A stretch of 64,000 bases of DNA from Apodemus sylvaticus (taxonomy: Eukaryota; Chordata; Mammalia; Rodentia; Muridae): contig NC_067472.1 of the NCBI RefSeq assembly GCF_947179515.1, positions 201,212,068 to 201,276,067 of the forward strand, given 5' to 3'. The notes below the pieces were generated by a model, which was not told the origin of the DNA, ran no database searches, and saw nothing but the letters and a program-made list of their open reading frames with translations. A program made the position numbers and the translations under genes. Each line of letters opens with the position of its first letter. Within the stretch, counting starts at the first letter, position 1. Shown here piece by piece: positions 49,470 through 62,401 of this stretch.

Positions 49470-49489
49470 ACATATACACACACACACAA
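49438..49489. repeat. CA microsatellite, copy B
   Basis: Just beyond exon e1 of copy B, on its 5' side in the gene's direction. Confidence 0.92.
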
Positions 49490-50285
49490 TTGTGTATGTA
49501 TATCTGTGTCAGATTCACAAACCTCTCTCCCTGAAGAAATTAGAGTGAATAGAACACCCCTTGTGTCAATTCAGCTTCATACATTTAGTGAATAATCCCA
49601 CCTTGGGATTTCCTATTATGCTAGTAAAGTGGTAGATTTGGGATTAGGGATGCCTGTTACCATTGAAAAACATATTGCAAAGGAGCTCTGAGGGAATGTT
49701 CAACTTAAGAAGCCGGCTTACAAATAGGTTATTTATTGAAATCAGGACCAGAAGACTTCACATAGCTGTGAGTGGTTGTGTACAAATAGGAGGGTTATGC
49801 ATTTGCACGATCATGAGGAATGAAAACTAAGTTCCTGATGTTTAAGAGGTTCAGAAATTAAGGCTGAGAATCTTCAGTAGGCCATACAGGCTTTGGGAAC
49901 TCTGAGGACCTTGGACCATAGCATTGTACAAGGCTGTCTTGGGTTAGAATGTTTCAGAGCAGTATTCAATATAGTGTAACGACTAACTGGACAGAGCATT
50001 GACCTGTTTTCTCTGATCCCAGTGGCAATATAAAGAAAAATTGATATATGAGGAGTTGGGTGAAAACATTTGAGGATTACTAGTCTAAATACACAAAAAA
50101 GACATTGAGATTTTAAATTTGCCTCAAAGAATTCCATGCAAATTACCTTTATTTGTAACTGTGTTGAGACCACACTTGTTGTTCCTGTACACAAAGACTT
50201 GTCATTGCATAGACTCTGTTGGTCTGAGTGCCTAGGGTTCAGGAGGTTCCCACCTGTCACAAGATGAACAATAAGTTAGGAAAGG

Positions 50286-50654
50286 AGATACTTTGCTTCT
50301 CTGTGAATTAATGTTATATTACATTAATATATGCATTGCTAAATAAACCACTGTGCCATAGTAAGTCAATCTCCATTGAAAATTCCTGGTAATCCCCTAC
50401 AATGCTGCATAAAGCCATTCCAGGACCAGGACTCTCTTCTTCCTCTCCTAGTTTCTTCTTGGGAATGATTTGATATGTGACAGGACAGAGAAGTGGGAGG
50501 GGGTTGATTGGGGAACAGTCAAATGCAAGAGGGCTTATGGGATTATGCTGAGGGGCAAACAGGGAAAGGGAAAATCATATATAATATAAACAAAGAATAT
50601 AGAAAATAACAAAAGAGAAAATTCCTATAAATGATAAGTTTCAATTTATTTCTT
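50286..50654. other. Unassigned sequence between duplicon B and an L1
   Basis: It includes an A-rich end near 50560-50620 resembling the tail of a plus-strand old L1 (gaaagggaaaatcatatata). No gene seen. Confidence 0.5.
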
Positions 50655-53610
50655 TTTTTAATTTTTTTATTCGGTATATTTTTTATTTACATTTCAAATG
50701 ATTTCCCCTTTCGTAGCCCCCACACTCCCAAAAAGTCCTGTAAGCCCCCTTCTCTCCCCCTGTCCTCCCACCTACCCCTTCCCACTTCCCCGTTCTGGTT
50801 TTGCTGAATACGGCTTCATTGAGTCTTTCCAGAACAAGGAGCCACTCTTCCTTTCTTCTTGTACCTCATTTGATGTGTAGATTATGTTTTGGGTAATCCA
50901 GGTTTCTAGGTTAATATCCACTTATTAGTGAGTGCATACCATGATTCATCTTTTGAGTCTGGGTTACCTCACTTAGTATGATGTTCTCTAGGTCCATCCA
51001 TTTGCCTAAGAATTTTATGAATTCATTGTTTGTAATGGCTGAATAGTACTCCATTGTGTAGATATACCACATTTTTTGCATCCACTCTTCTGTTGAGGGA
51101 TACCTGGGTTCTTTCCAGCATCTGGCAATTATAAATAGGGCTGCTATGAACATAGTAGAGTATGTATCCTTATTACATGGTGGGGAATCCTCTGGGTATA
51201 TGCCCAGGAGTGGTATAGCAGGATCTTCTGGAAGTGAGGTGCCCAGTTTTCGGAGGAACCGCCAGACTGATTTCCAGAGTGGTTGTACCAATTTGCAACC
51301 CCACCAGCAGTGGAGGAGTGTTCCTCTTTCTCCGCACCCTCTCCAACACCCGCTATCTCCGGAATTTTTAATCTTAGCCATTCTGACTGGTGTAAGGTGA
51401 AATCTCAGGGTTGTTTTGATTTGCATTTCCCTAATGACCAATGAAGTTGAGCATTTTTTAAGATGCTTCTCCGCCATCCGATGTTCTTCAGGTGAGAATT
51501 CTTTGTTTAACTCTGTACCCCATTTTTTAATAGGGTTGTTTGCTTTTCTGGAGTCTAACCTCTTGAGTTCTTTATATATATTGGATATTAGCCCTCTATC
51601 TGATATAGGATTGGTGAAGATCTTTTCCCAATTTGTTGGTTGCCGTTTTGTCCTCTTGATGGTGTCCTTTGCCTTACAGAAACTTTGTAATTTTATGAGG
51701 TCCCATTTGTCAATTCTTGCTCTTAGAGCATACGCTATTGGTGTTCTGTTCAGAAACTTTCTCCCTGTACCAATGTCCTCAAGGGTCTTCCCCAGTTTCT
51801 TTTCTATTAACTTCAGAGTGTCTGGCTTTATGTGGAGGTCCTTGATCCATTTGGATTTGAGCTTGGTACAAGGAGACAAGGATGGATCAATTTGCATTCT
51901 TCTGCATGCTGCCCTCCAGTTGAACCAGCACCATTTGTTGAAAAGGCTATCTTTTTTCCATTGGATGTTTTCAGCCTCTTTGTCGAGGATCAAGTGGCCA
52001 TAGGTGTGTGGGTTCATTTCTGGATCTTCAATCCTGTTCCATTGATCCTCCTGCCTGTCACTGTACCAATACCATGCAGTTTTTAACACTATTGCTCTGT
52101 AGTATTGCTTGAGGTCAGGGATACTAATTCCCCCAGAATTTCTTTTGTTGCTGAGAATAGTTTTATCTATCCTGGGTTTTTTGTTATTCCAGATGAATTT
52201 GATAATTGCTCTTTCTAACTCTGTGAAGAATTGAGTTGGGATTTTGATGGGTATTGCATTGAATCTGTAGATTACTTTTGGCAAAATGGCCATTTTAACT
52301 ATCTTGATTCTACCGATCCATGAGCATGGGAGGTTTTCCCATTTTTTGAGGTCTTCTTCCATTTCCTTCTTCAGAGTCTTGAAGTTCTTGTCATACAGAT
52401 CTTTCACATGTTTGGTAAGAGTCACTCCAAGATACTTTATACTATTTGTGGCTATTGTGAAGGGGGTCATTTCCCTAATTTCTTTCTCAGCCTGCTTATC
52501 CTTTGAGTACAGGAAGGCCACTGATTTGCTTGAGTTTATTTTATAACCTGTCACTTTGCTGAAGTTGTTTATCAGCTGTAGGAGTTCTCTAGTGGAGTTT
52601 TTTGGGTCACTTAGGTAGACTATCATGTCATCTGCAAATAATGATAGTTTGACTTCTTCCTTTCCAATTTGTATCCTTTTGACCTCCTTATGTTGTCAAA
52701 TTGCCTGAGCTAGTACCTCAAGTACAATACTGAAAAGATAAGGAGAAAGGGGGCAGCCCTGTCTAATCCCTGATTTTAGTGGGATTGCTTCAAGTTTCTC
52801 TCCATTTAGTTTGATGCTGGCTACCGGTTTGCTGTATATTGCTTTTACTATGTTTAGGTATGGGCCTTGAATTCCTGTTCTTTCCAAGACTTTAAGCATG
52901 AAAGGATGCTGAATTTTGTCAAATGCTTTTTCAGCATCCAATGAAATGACCATGTGGTTTTTTTCTTTGAGTTTGTTTATGTAGTGGATTGCATTGATAG
53001 ATTTCCGTATATTGAACCAACCCTGCATTGCCAGGATAAAGCCTACTTGATCATGGTGGATGATCGTTTTTGATGTGTTCTTGGATTCGGTTGGCAAGAA
53101 TTTTATTGAGTATTTTTGCATCGATGTTCATAAGGGAAATTGGTCTGAAGTTCTCTTTCTTTGTTGGATCTTTGTGTGATTTTGGTATCAGCGTAATTGT
53201 GGCTTCATAGAAGGAATTGGGTAGTGTTCCTTCTGTTTCTATTTTGTGGAATAATTTGAAGAGTATTGCTGTTAAATCTAATTGGTCCAAAGCTTCAATT
53301 AATTTCATTATGTCCCTGTTTAGTTTCTATTTTCCTGATCGGTCCGTTGAGGAAAGTGCAGTGTTGAAGTCACCCACAATTATTGTGTTAGGTGCAATGT
53401 GTGCTTTGAGCTTTAATAAAGTTTCTTTTACGAATGAGGGTGCCCTTGCATTTGGAGCATAGATGTTCAGGATTGAGAGTTCTTCTTGTTGTATTTTTCC
53501 TTTGACCAGCAAGAAGTGTCCCTCAGGGTCTCTTTTGATGACTTTGGGTTGAAAGTCAGTTTTATCTGATATTAAAATGGCTACTCCAGCTTGTTTCCTG
53601 AGACCATTTA
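50655..53610 (-). mobile_element. L1 with internal deletion, 5'-truncated in the endonuclease domain
   Basis: 3' end with T-rich tail at 50655-50680, 3'UTR, then ORF2 to about 53610, where homology to 14010 stops. The flanks share an imperfect TTTCAATT motif that may be the target duplication. The ORF2 part 50911-52626 is open for 571 codons including MIVYLSDP (after FADD) and the cysteine region. Lesions are TGA at 52696-52698, one extra T in the T-run near 53070, TAG at 53327-53329, and a 933-base internal deletion near 53270. Very similar to the copy at 10122. Confidence 0.9.
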
Positions 53611-54114
53611 TTTCAATTATAATTGTAAGTGTATTATTCTGCAATTTGGGTTGTGTCTACCATCCTACTTCAGTCACTTAATTGTAGGATTAAAAGCCTG
53701 TATCTCCATGGCCCCCTAGTGCTAAGGTGGCATATCGTCACAAGTAGTGCTGGCACTGGCACTTCTTTTAAAGATTTTGCCTGGAGGACCATAGTATGTA
53801 ATATAGTTTCTTTGTGTCCTAGACATGACACACAGTCACATTTTCTGTCCTGAAATTTCCATTCAAACCATAAAGATCTGGTCCATGAGGGTTATACTCT
53901 GAGTCCCCAGTAGGACACAGCTGCCAATCCTGGCAGGCCAGACAGGACAACCCTTTCCATAGAGGGTTGGCAGTTGTGGCAGCTAGTTTCCCTCCCATCA
54001 CAACACTGCTACTGAAGAGGTTAATGTGGAAACTGAGTGCAGGATAGCTACCACAATGAGACATCTTGGCTTTGAGTGTTCCTGTGAACACCCCAGCTCT
54101 CTGTCTGCTTGTCT
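53611..54114. other. Unassigned noncoding sequence
   Basis: A possible B1-type remnant near 53640-53740; otherwise nothing recognised. Confidence 0.45.
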
Positions 54115-54560
54115 GGAAGACCTCTCATGAACTACCTGGGTGTGTTATCTACACTGTTCTCTCCTATGCACTCTACCTCTAGGTGGGCTCAGAACCCAGC
54201 CTGTTAGTTTTGCTACTATGGAATGTGAAGATACTTTAGTGGAAGATAGAATGCTCTGTCCAAAATCATGAGCTCAGATATATCAGAGCCAAAACTAACA
54301 CTAGGGCACCAGATTCTAGTTCAGTACATTCCCTATGCTTCCACACTTTCTGGACTTCTCAAAATATATGGGGATATCAGCTAAAGAAATGTGTAGATTT
54401 CTTTCCTCTCCAGACATTTTAAGGTTTGTAATATGAGCAAAGTTTGGGAAAATAGGTTTGTCCTTATCATAAGGACCCCAAATTGATTCAGGTGTTGATT
54501 GGCTAGTAGGTAGAATAGTATCATGAAACTGGTAGTGATGTCCAAAAATATAAGAAGGGA
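54115..54560. repeat. Left copy of a local direct repeat
   Basis: About 430 bases from gacctctcatgaactacctg match 60017-60450 (cctcccatgagctacctggg) at a distance of about 5.9 kb. The old L1 and the GA tract lie between the two copies. Confidence 0.85.
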
Positions 54561-56094
54561 CAATTCATACTGCTCAAAGGAAAAGACTTATGCTCTGAAC
54601 ATAAGGGCACCCACATTCATAAAAGCAACTTTAATAAAGCTCAAAGCACACATTGCACCCAACACGATAATAGTGGGAGATTTCAGCACCGCACTGCCAA
54701 AAATGATCAAATCATGGAATCAGAAACTAAACAGAGATACTGTGAAACTAACTGAAGTTATAGACCAACTGGATCTAACAGATATTTATAGAACATTCCA
54801 CCATAAAGCAAAAGAATATACCTTCTTCTCAGCACCTCATGGTACCTTATCCAAAATTGACCATATAATTGGTTACAGAGCAGGTCTCAACAGATATAGA
54901 AATATTGAAATTATTTCAGGTATCTTATCAGATCACCATGGCCTAAGGCTGATCTTAAGCTCAAACAACAACAATGGAAAACACACATATACATGGACTT
55001 TGAACAATGCTCTTCTCAACGATAGCTTGGTCAAGGAAGAAATAAAGAAATTAAAGACTTTTTAGAATTCAATGAAAATGAAGACACATCATACTAAAAT
55101 TTATGAGACACAATGAAAGCAGTGCTAAGAGGAAAGCTCATAGCTCTAAGTGCCTCCAAAAAAGGAATGGAGAGAGCTTACACTAACAGTTTGACAGCGC
55201 ACTTGAAGGCTCTAGAAGAAAAGGAAGCAAATACCCCCAAGAGGAGTAGACTGCAGGAAATAATCAAACTTAGATTCAAAATTAACCAAGCAGAAGTAAA
55301 AAGAGCTATACAAAGAATCAACAAAACAAGGATCTGGTTCTTTGAGAAAATCAAGATAGATAAACCCTTAGCCAGACTAACCAGGGGGCATGGAGACAGC
55401 ATCCAAATTAATAAAATCAGGAATGATTAGGGAGACATAACCACAGGAGCTGTGGAAATTCAAAAAATCATCAGATCCTAGTACAAGAGTTTATACTCAA
55501 CAAAGTTTGAAAACCTGGATGAAATGGATAGCTTTCAAGATACATACCAGGTGTCAATGTCAAAACAGGATCAGATAAACCATATAAATAGTCCCATAAG
55601 CCTTGAAGAAATAGAAGCAGTCATGAGTATTTTCCCTTCAAAAAAAGGCCCAGGACCAGATGGGTTTAGTGGGGAATTCTATCAGATCTTCAAAGAAGAA
55701 TTAATTCCGATAATCTCAAACATTTCCACGAAATAGAAACTCAAGGAACACTATCAAACTCATTCTATGAAGCCAAAATCACACTTATACCTAAACCAAA
55801 CCAAAAATATTGAACAACACCCTGACCAACGGAATCCAAGAATGCATCAGAACTATATAATTAACCATGATCATTTAGGCTTCATCCCAGTGAGGCTGGG
55901 ATGGTTTAACATACAGAAATCCGTCATTCTAATTTACTACATTAACAATCCAAAGGAAAAAAAAACAATGATTATTTCATTAGATGCTGAAAAGGCTTTT
56001 GACAAAATTCAGCATCCCTTCATGATAAAAGACTTGGAGAGATTGGGAATCCAAAGCCCATACCTAAACATAGTGAAAACAATATACTGCATAC

Positions 56095-56254
56095 TGAAGA
56101 ATTGAAGACCCAGAAAAGAATCCACACACCTCTAGTCACTTGATATTTGACAAAGGAGCTAAAAAACATCCAGTGGAAAAAAGACAGCATTTAAAGAAAA
56201 TGGTGCTGGATCAACTGGAGGTCTGCATGCAAAAAAATGCAAATTGACCCATTC
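56095..56254 (+). repeat. Displaced copy of an L1 ORF2 segment
   Basis: Starts gaattgaagacccagaaaag and matches 57045-57204 with few differences. In a normal ORF2 this segment (IEDPEMNPHTYGHLIFDK) occurs once, downstream of the RT core. Confidence 0.88.
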
Positions 56255-57044
56255 TAACTAATCAACATCAAACTAAATGGAGAGAAACTTAAAGCAATCA
56301 GACTAAAATTGGGGACCAGAAAAGGCTGGCCACTCTTTCCCTATCTATTCATCTTAGTACTTGAAGTCTTAGCCAGAGCAATCAGGCAGCAAAAAGGGGG
56401 CAAAGGTATACAAATTGGAAAGGAAGAAGTCAAACTATCAATATTTGCTGATGATATGATAGTATACTTAAGCAACTCCAAGACTTACACCAGAGAACTC
56501 CTAAAGCTGATAACTTCAGCAAAGTGGCTGGATATAAAATTAACTCAAACAAATCAGTAGCCTTCCTCTACTCAAAGGATAAACAAGATGAGACAGAAAT
56601 TAGGAAAATGACACCCTTCACAATAGTACCAAATAATATTTCACACCTAGGTGTGAACCTGACGAAGCAAGTGAAGTGTCTATATGAGAAGAACTTTAAG
56701 CCTCTGAAGAAAGAAATCGAAGAAAGTCTCAGAAGATGGAAAGATCTCCCATGTTCATGGATTTGCAGGATCAATATAGTAAAAATGGCCATCTTGCCGA
56801 AAGCAATCCACAGATTCAATGCAATCCTCATCAAAATTCCAAATCAGTTCTTCATAGATCTAGAAAGAGCAATTCACAAATTCATCTGGAATAACAAAAA
56901 AACCAGGATAGCAAAAATTATTCTTCACAAAAAAAGATATTCTGGGGAAATCACCATCCCTAACCTCAAGCTCTACTACAGAGCAATGGTGATAAAAACT
57001 GTTTGGTATTGGTATGCAGACAGCTAGGAAGATCAATGGAATAG

Positions 57045-57204
57045 AATTGAAGACCCAGAAAAGAATCCACACACCTATGGTCACTTGATATTTGACAAAG
57101 AAGCTAAACAACATCCAGTGGACAAAAGAGAGCATTTAAAAAAAAAATAGTGCTGGATCAACTGGAGGTCTGCATGCAGAAAAATGCAAATGGACCCATT
57201 CTTA
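57045..57204 (+). repeat. Normally placed copy of the duplicated ORF2 segment
   Basis: Follows KTVWYWYAD as expected for L1 ORF2; it is the partner of 56095-56254. Confidence 0.88.
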
Positions 57205-59373
57205 TCTCCTTGTCTAAAGCTCAAATCCAAGTGATCTACAGATAAATCCAAGGATCTACAGATAAAATCAGACACACTGAAGCTTATAGAGAAGAAGTGG
57301 TGACAAACCTTGAACACATGGTCACAGGGGCAAAGTTTCTGAGCAGAACACCAATGGCTTATGCTCTAAGAACAAGAATCAACAAATGGGACCTCATAAA
57401 ACTGCAAAGCTTCTGTAAGGCAAAGGACACAGTCAATAGGACAAAATGGCAACCAAAAAAATGGGAAAAGATCTTTACTAACCCTGCATCGATAGAAGGC
57501 TTATATCCATGTATACAAAGAATTGAAGACTTTAGTCTCCAGAGAATCAAATGACCCTATTAAAAAATTGGGTACAGAGCTAAACAGGGAATTCTCAACT
57601 GAGGAAACTCAAATGACTCTAAAGAAATGTTCAGCATCCTTAGCTATCAGGGAAATGCAAATCAAAACAACCCTGGGATTGCACCTTACACCAGTCAGAA
57701 TGGCTAAGATGAAAAACTCTGGGGTCAGCAGATGCTGGAGAGGATGTGGAGAAAGAAGAACACTTCTCCATTGTTGGTGGGATTGCAAGCTGGTAAAACC
57801 ACTCTGGAAATTAGTTTGGTGATTCCTCAGAAAATTAAACATAGTACTATCTGAGGACCCAGCTATACCACTCTTGGTCATGTACCCAGAAGATGTGCCT
57901 ACATGTAATATGGACACATGCTCCAATATGTTCTTAGCAATTTTATTTATAATAGCCAGAACCTAGATAGAACCCTGATGCCCCTCAACAGAGGAATGGA
58001 TACAGAAGATGTGGTATATGTACACAATGGAGTACTATTCAGCCATTAGAAACAATGAATTCATGAAATTCTTAGGCAAATGGATGGAACTAGAACGTGT
58101 CACCCTGAGCAAGGTAACCCAGTCACAAGAACACACATGGTATGCACTCACTAATAAGCCGTTGCTAGTCCAAAGCTCAGAAGAAACAATTTACAATTCA
58201 CCTAGCACAGGAAGCTCAAGAAGTAGGAGGGCTTAACTGAGGGTGCTACGGTTCCTCTGAAAAAGGGAACATAATACTCACAGGAGCAATAAGGGAGACA
58301 AGACATTGAAGTAAAGGCCACCCAGAGACTGCCCTACCTGGAGATTCATCCTATAAACAGTCACCAAACTCCGACACTATGACAAGAAGTATGTACAAAA
58401 GGAGCATGCCATGGCTGTCTCCAGAGGGGCCCTGCCAGAGCCCTACTAATACAAAGGCAGAAACTAGCAACCAACTACTGGACTGGGCATGGGGTATCCA
58501 ATGCAGGATCTGGAGGGTGGTCTGGAGGAGCTGAAGGGGTTTACACCCCAGGGGAAGAACAATGACTTCAGCCACCCAGACACGCCAAGACTCCCAGGGA
58601 CTGAACCATCAACCAAGAGGTACATATGGTTCCAGGAAAAAATGTGGCATAGGAATGTGTTGTTGGGCATCAGTTGCAGGAGTGGTCTTTGGTCAGGTAA
58701 AGGCTCAATAGAGGCCCCCCCAAAAGGGAAACCGACAGAGGTGGGGAGGAGGTGGAAGTGTGACAGGTAGAGGGGCATATACATGGAAGCAGTGGGTGGG
58801 AGGAAGGGTTGGGAATCTTTGGGGAGGGAGCTTTTGGGAGGGTAGAAATTGGGAAAGGTTTTATCATCCGCAGCGTAAATGAAGAAGATACTCAATTTAA
58901 AAAAAGAAATTGAATTTGAGCTGATGCATGCTTGAAACCTTTACCCTTATGTCCTTGTTTATTTGTTATAGGAACATACTCTGTTGGCTACTGAAACAGA
59001 AACAAATACCAACTCAGCCACAAACCCCTTGACCTACAATATTTCTCATTGGCCAGTTATACCTGCCAGATATGCTAGGGCAGTGGTGTCAGAGAACCTC
59101 TAGGAATAATATAAAAATGTCTGATTTGACTTAAGGCCCAATTAATGAGACAGAATATATACAAGACACTGCTTATGTGACAAAAACATAGAGTCTAGAT
59201 GACCAGAGATCTAGTTTAAAATCAAATCCTACTGGTCTAAAAAATTAAATAAAAGAATCAATCTAGCAATCCAATTCTTCTAATCCCAATGTTCAATGCC
59301 CTATTCAGCCATTATAAGAAAAGATTCCTTCTTCACCAAGTGTGAACATAGTGTCCAATACCAAGATATTATG

Positions 59374-59451
<78 letters not shown>

Positions 59452-59560
59452 CAGAGAGACAGAGAGAGACAGAGACAGAGACAGAGAGACAGAGACAGAG
59501 AGACAGAGAAACAGAGACAGAGAGACAGAGAGAGAGGTAAAGAGAGAGGCAGACAGACAC
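59374..59560. repeat. (GA)n to (GACA/GAGACA)n simple repeat
   Basis: About 34 pure GA units, then gagaca and gacaga blocks to about 59560, with looser copies to 59620. Confidence 0.95.
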
Positions 59561-59866
59561 AGACAGTGACAGAGACAGACAGAGCAACAAAAACAGAAAC
59601 ACTCAGACAGAGACAGGGAATGAAAGACACAGACCTATGTGATGTGTCTCCATCAATCCCCCTATCAGTCCCATTCATATATCAGGGAACTGTGCAGAAT
59701 AGGAGGACAAAATAATGTCAAAGCAGACAGAATGAAAGAAAAGAAGAACAGAGCCCTCCAATTGATCTGAGCAGAGCTGGCATGAACTGGGAGAAGCAGA
59801 AAGCACTGGGCCTACACAGATCCTTTGCAGGACAGCTGCAAAAATATGTAGCTTCCTTTTTTTCTT

Positions 59867-60010
59867 TTTTTTCTAGATAGTGTTTCTCTGTATATCCCAG
59901 GCTCTCATAGAACTCACTCTGTAGACCAGGCTGGCCTCCAACTGGGAAATCCACTTGTATTTGCCTCCCAAGTACTGGGATTAAAAGTGTGTGCCACCAC
60001 TGCCTGCTTC
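59867..60010 (-). mobile_element. B1 SINE
   Basis: A T-rich end then gtagaccaggctggcctcca and gtactgggattaaaagtgtg, the reverse complement of a B1 (7SL-derived) element with both boxes recognisable and modest divergence. Confidence 0.92.
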
Positions 60011-60016
60011 TCTGCA

Positions 60017-60450
60017 AAACCTCCCATGAGCTACCTGGGTCCTTTCTCTATACTGTGCTCCCTAAAGCACTCTGCATCTACTTGTGCTCACAGGTCAACC
60101 TGTTAGTTTTGCTGCTATAGAATGTGAAGATCCCTATAGTGGAAGAGGAAATGCTCTGTCCAAAATCATAATCTCAGATATATCAAAGCCAAAACTGACA
60201 CTAGGTCACCAGATTTTAGTTCAGTACATTCCCTATGCTTCTACACTGTTTGGACTTCTCAAAATATGGGCATATCAGCTAAAGAAATGTTCCCATTTCT
60301 TTCCATACAATACATTGTAAGGTTTGTAATGTGAACACAGTTTGGGGAAACAGGTTTGTCCTTATCATAAGGACCTCAACATGGTTCATATTTTGATTGG
60401 CTAGTAGGTGGAATAGTATCATGAAACTGTACTGGTAGCTCTGGTCCAAG
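60017..60450. repeat. Right copy of the local direct repeat
   Basis: Partner of 54115-54560; shares ctgttagttttgctgctatag and tattttgattggctagtagg-type text. Confidence 0.85.
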
Positions 60451-61059
60451 AATTCCTGGTTGGAGAGACACAGTCTCATTGTGATATACAACCAAGTCTT
60501 TATTGATTCCTGTCTTATTTTTGTAGCTTTATAATTCCTTGTGGTTACAAAGATTATACAATGTCTAGTAAGGTAAATGAGTATAAAGTTTGGAAATTCG
60601 ATTTAGCTTGATCCCTAATACTAAATAGAATCTAGAATACCACAATGACTCCAGCTTAAAGTCAGAGTAAAACGAAATCCCTAGCACATTTGGCACCTGT
60701 CAACCACAATTGCTCAGAAAAATTTCTATTTCATTGTAATAATAATTTGACTTTATAGCCAGAGATTGCCTATAATTCATCATTCTTTCTAGAATGGGTA
60801 TAAACTATCATCAATCCCTCTCCCTATGCCACCTGCGTGCTAGAATTTTACTCTTGAACCCAGACATTGCACTAAGATTTGGTTCTACAATATATGCATA
60901 GAATGCTTATTTTCTAATTGTAAAGCATCATCAGTGTTTAGGGACTCAGAAGATGATAAACATGAAAGGTGTTTTTCCTGATAAGCTGGCCCTCCTAGTA
61001 ACATCCTGTGCCAGCCTAGAGATCCTTCCGGATCTCTTGACCTATATGTTCATTAAACC
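60451..61059. other. Unassigned noncoding sequence left of duplicon C
   Basis: No gene or repeat recognised; the homology to B begins right after it. Confidence 0.55.
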
Positions 61060-61254
61060 ACAAGCAGAAGACTGATCACATGGCAGGAGATTCAGGATTC
61101 TCTGTGGGGTCCAGTGTTCCTGACTTGACCTGTCCAGCACCTCTGCCTTAAATTACTGGTGAGCTTCAGTCTCAATCCTGTTTTCCTGAGCCAGATGCAT
61201 TTGGAACCACTTCTATACAAGGCTTGTCCTAGTGAGAAACCTGTGGTGACTCAC

Positions 61255-61562
61255 CTGGATGTTCTAAGGTGCCAAGTTCTGCAGCCTCCTTGGCAGCTGG
61301 TGATGTTGTTGGAGCTGCTTCATTGCAGGCTTTCTTTCCTGAAGGCACCACTGTTGGACTGAAGGTTCCAGTTGTTACTGAATAAGGCTGAGCTTCCTTT
61401 GATGAAATTGGTGCTCCAGGGCCCTCCTCCCCACCTTGTTTATTTTTCTTGAGAACCATACCGTTTTTGAAAAGGAAAGGAAGCCCATTTTGAAAGTCGT
61501 GTTCTGATCTTTTGTTTTTCCTCCAAGAATGATGCCTTCCTGGACAGTTCTTCTTCTTTCTT
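61255..61562 (-). pseudogene. Copy C exon e4 (nonsense and frameshift)
   Basis: 308 nt after acceptor tttcctgcag. KKEEELSRKASFLEEK leads to YGSQEK and a TAA, where B has AAA. Donor CCAG-type /gtgagt is kept. Confidence 0.82.
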
Positions 61563-61776
61563 CTGCAGGAAAGGAAAAGAATTTAGGCCACTACTTCAAA
61601 TTTTGGAAGAAACGTCTTTTCAGCCCAGATATGAACAAAGTGTAGTTTCGTTAAAGTCTGACATTTCAGTCTAGGGCCTTGTATCCCTGGTGTTTTGGAA
61701 AATCCATTCTTCTACCTTACTCTTTTCCTGTTTTTAATAAAGTTAGGTCTCAGTCTTCTTAGTATACCATGACATT

Positions 61777-61842
61777 GTATGTGTCTGTCTGTGTGTGTGT
61801 GTATGTGTGTGTTTGTGTGTGTATGTGTGTGTTCATGTGTGT
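61777..61842. repeat. GT-rich microsatellite, copy C
   Basis: Interrupted GT units, homologous to the tracts in A and B. Confidence 0.88.
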
Positions 61843-61978
61843 TGATTGGACTACAGAGGGCATGTGGAGCCCTTTCATTGACTCACACACTTCAAAGACA
61901 CGGAAGAAGACAGTCCTGGGTACAGAGTGAGTAGTTGTCACACAGTCCTCCTATATCCATGCTTCTCCTCACACTAAC

Positions 61979-62071
61979 CTTTTCTGTCAAGTAAACAAGA
62001 TGTTCTTCAGTGTATTCATTCATCAGGTCTCTCTTCAGCTCCTCAGCCCTTACAAAAATCTGTTTTGTTGT
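61979..62071 (-). pseudogene. Copy C exon e3 (open)
   Basis: 93 nt encoding TTKQIFVRAEELKRDLMNEY, then TEEHLVYLTEK. Donor AAG/gttagt. Confidence 0.83.
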
Positions 62072-62322
62072 CTGCAATACAAAACCAAAATGGATAATTA
62101 GAACAGTGCTCATGTCAGAAAAGAGAGAAAGAAAAGAGGTTGTCAGGGGCAGCAGTATCTCATGCATGACTTGGACCCCATTCCCAGCCACCCCCTCTAT
62201 ACAGAATTCCTGAAGCAGCATTGCCCCCCATTCCTTCTAGTGCCATCATCTGTGGCTTTTCTGTGAGCAGCTGTGTTCTGCTCTGGAGTTTTTGGTGAGC
62301 CACATTGAGAATGAAAACCTAC

Positions 62323-62401
62323 CTTGAGAATATTTGATTTTTTATAAATCTCCACAACGTCTTTGTACTTTTTATCTGCAGGGAGCTTTTCCACATAGAG
62401 T
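62323..62401 (-). pseudogene. Copy C exon e2 (open)
   Basis: 79 nt encoding LYVEKLPADKKYKDVVEIYK and KSNILK, the same protein as B e2. Donor AAG/gtaggt. Confidence 0.83.

Larger units (their letters stand above)
36770..50285. repeat. Duplicon B (homologous to duplicon A)
   Basis: Collinear with 1-19050 at an offset of roughly 36.7 kb on the left, reduced on the right by the extra insertions in A. It carries the best-preserved STAMBP-like copy. Homology fades after the segment reading ggttcccacctgtcacaaga (near 50255 in B, near 19005 in A). The left limit may extend beyond 36770, because the A partner leaves the window there. Confidence 0.85.
54585..58905 (+). mobile_element. Old, decayed L1 (ORF2 and 3'UTR) with a displaced internal duplication
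   Basis: It reads from the endonuclease domain (LKAHIAPNTIIVGDF near 54640) through LISLDAEKAFDKIQHPFM (about 55975), FADDMIVYL (56446-56472), CWRGCGERRTLLHCWW (57738-57785) to a 3'UTR and A-rich end near 58905, across many frameshifts and stops. A segment of about 160 bases near 57045-57204 also appears at 56095-56254, out of order. Confidence 0.9.

Noticed and set aside
49438..49489. Evenly spaced short repeats as a CRISPR array
   Set aside because: This is a plain CA microsatellite in a vertebrate genome; there are no spacers.
50911..52626. A 571-codon open frame as a host gene
   Set aside because: It is the C-terminal part of L1 ORF2.
59296..59715. Arg/Glu-repeat protein
   Set aside because: Translation of the GA/GACA simple repeat.
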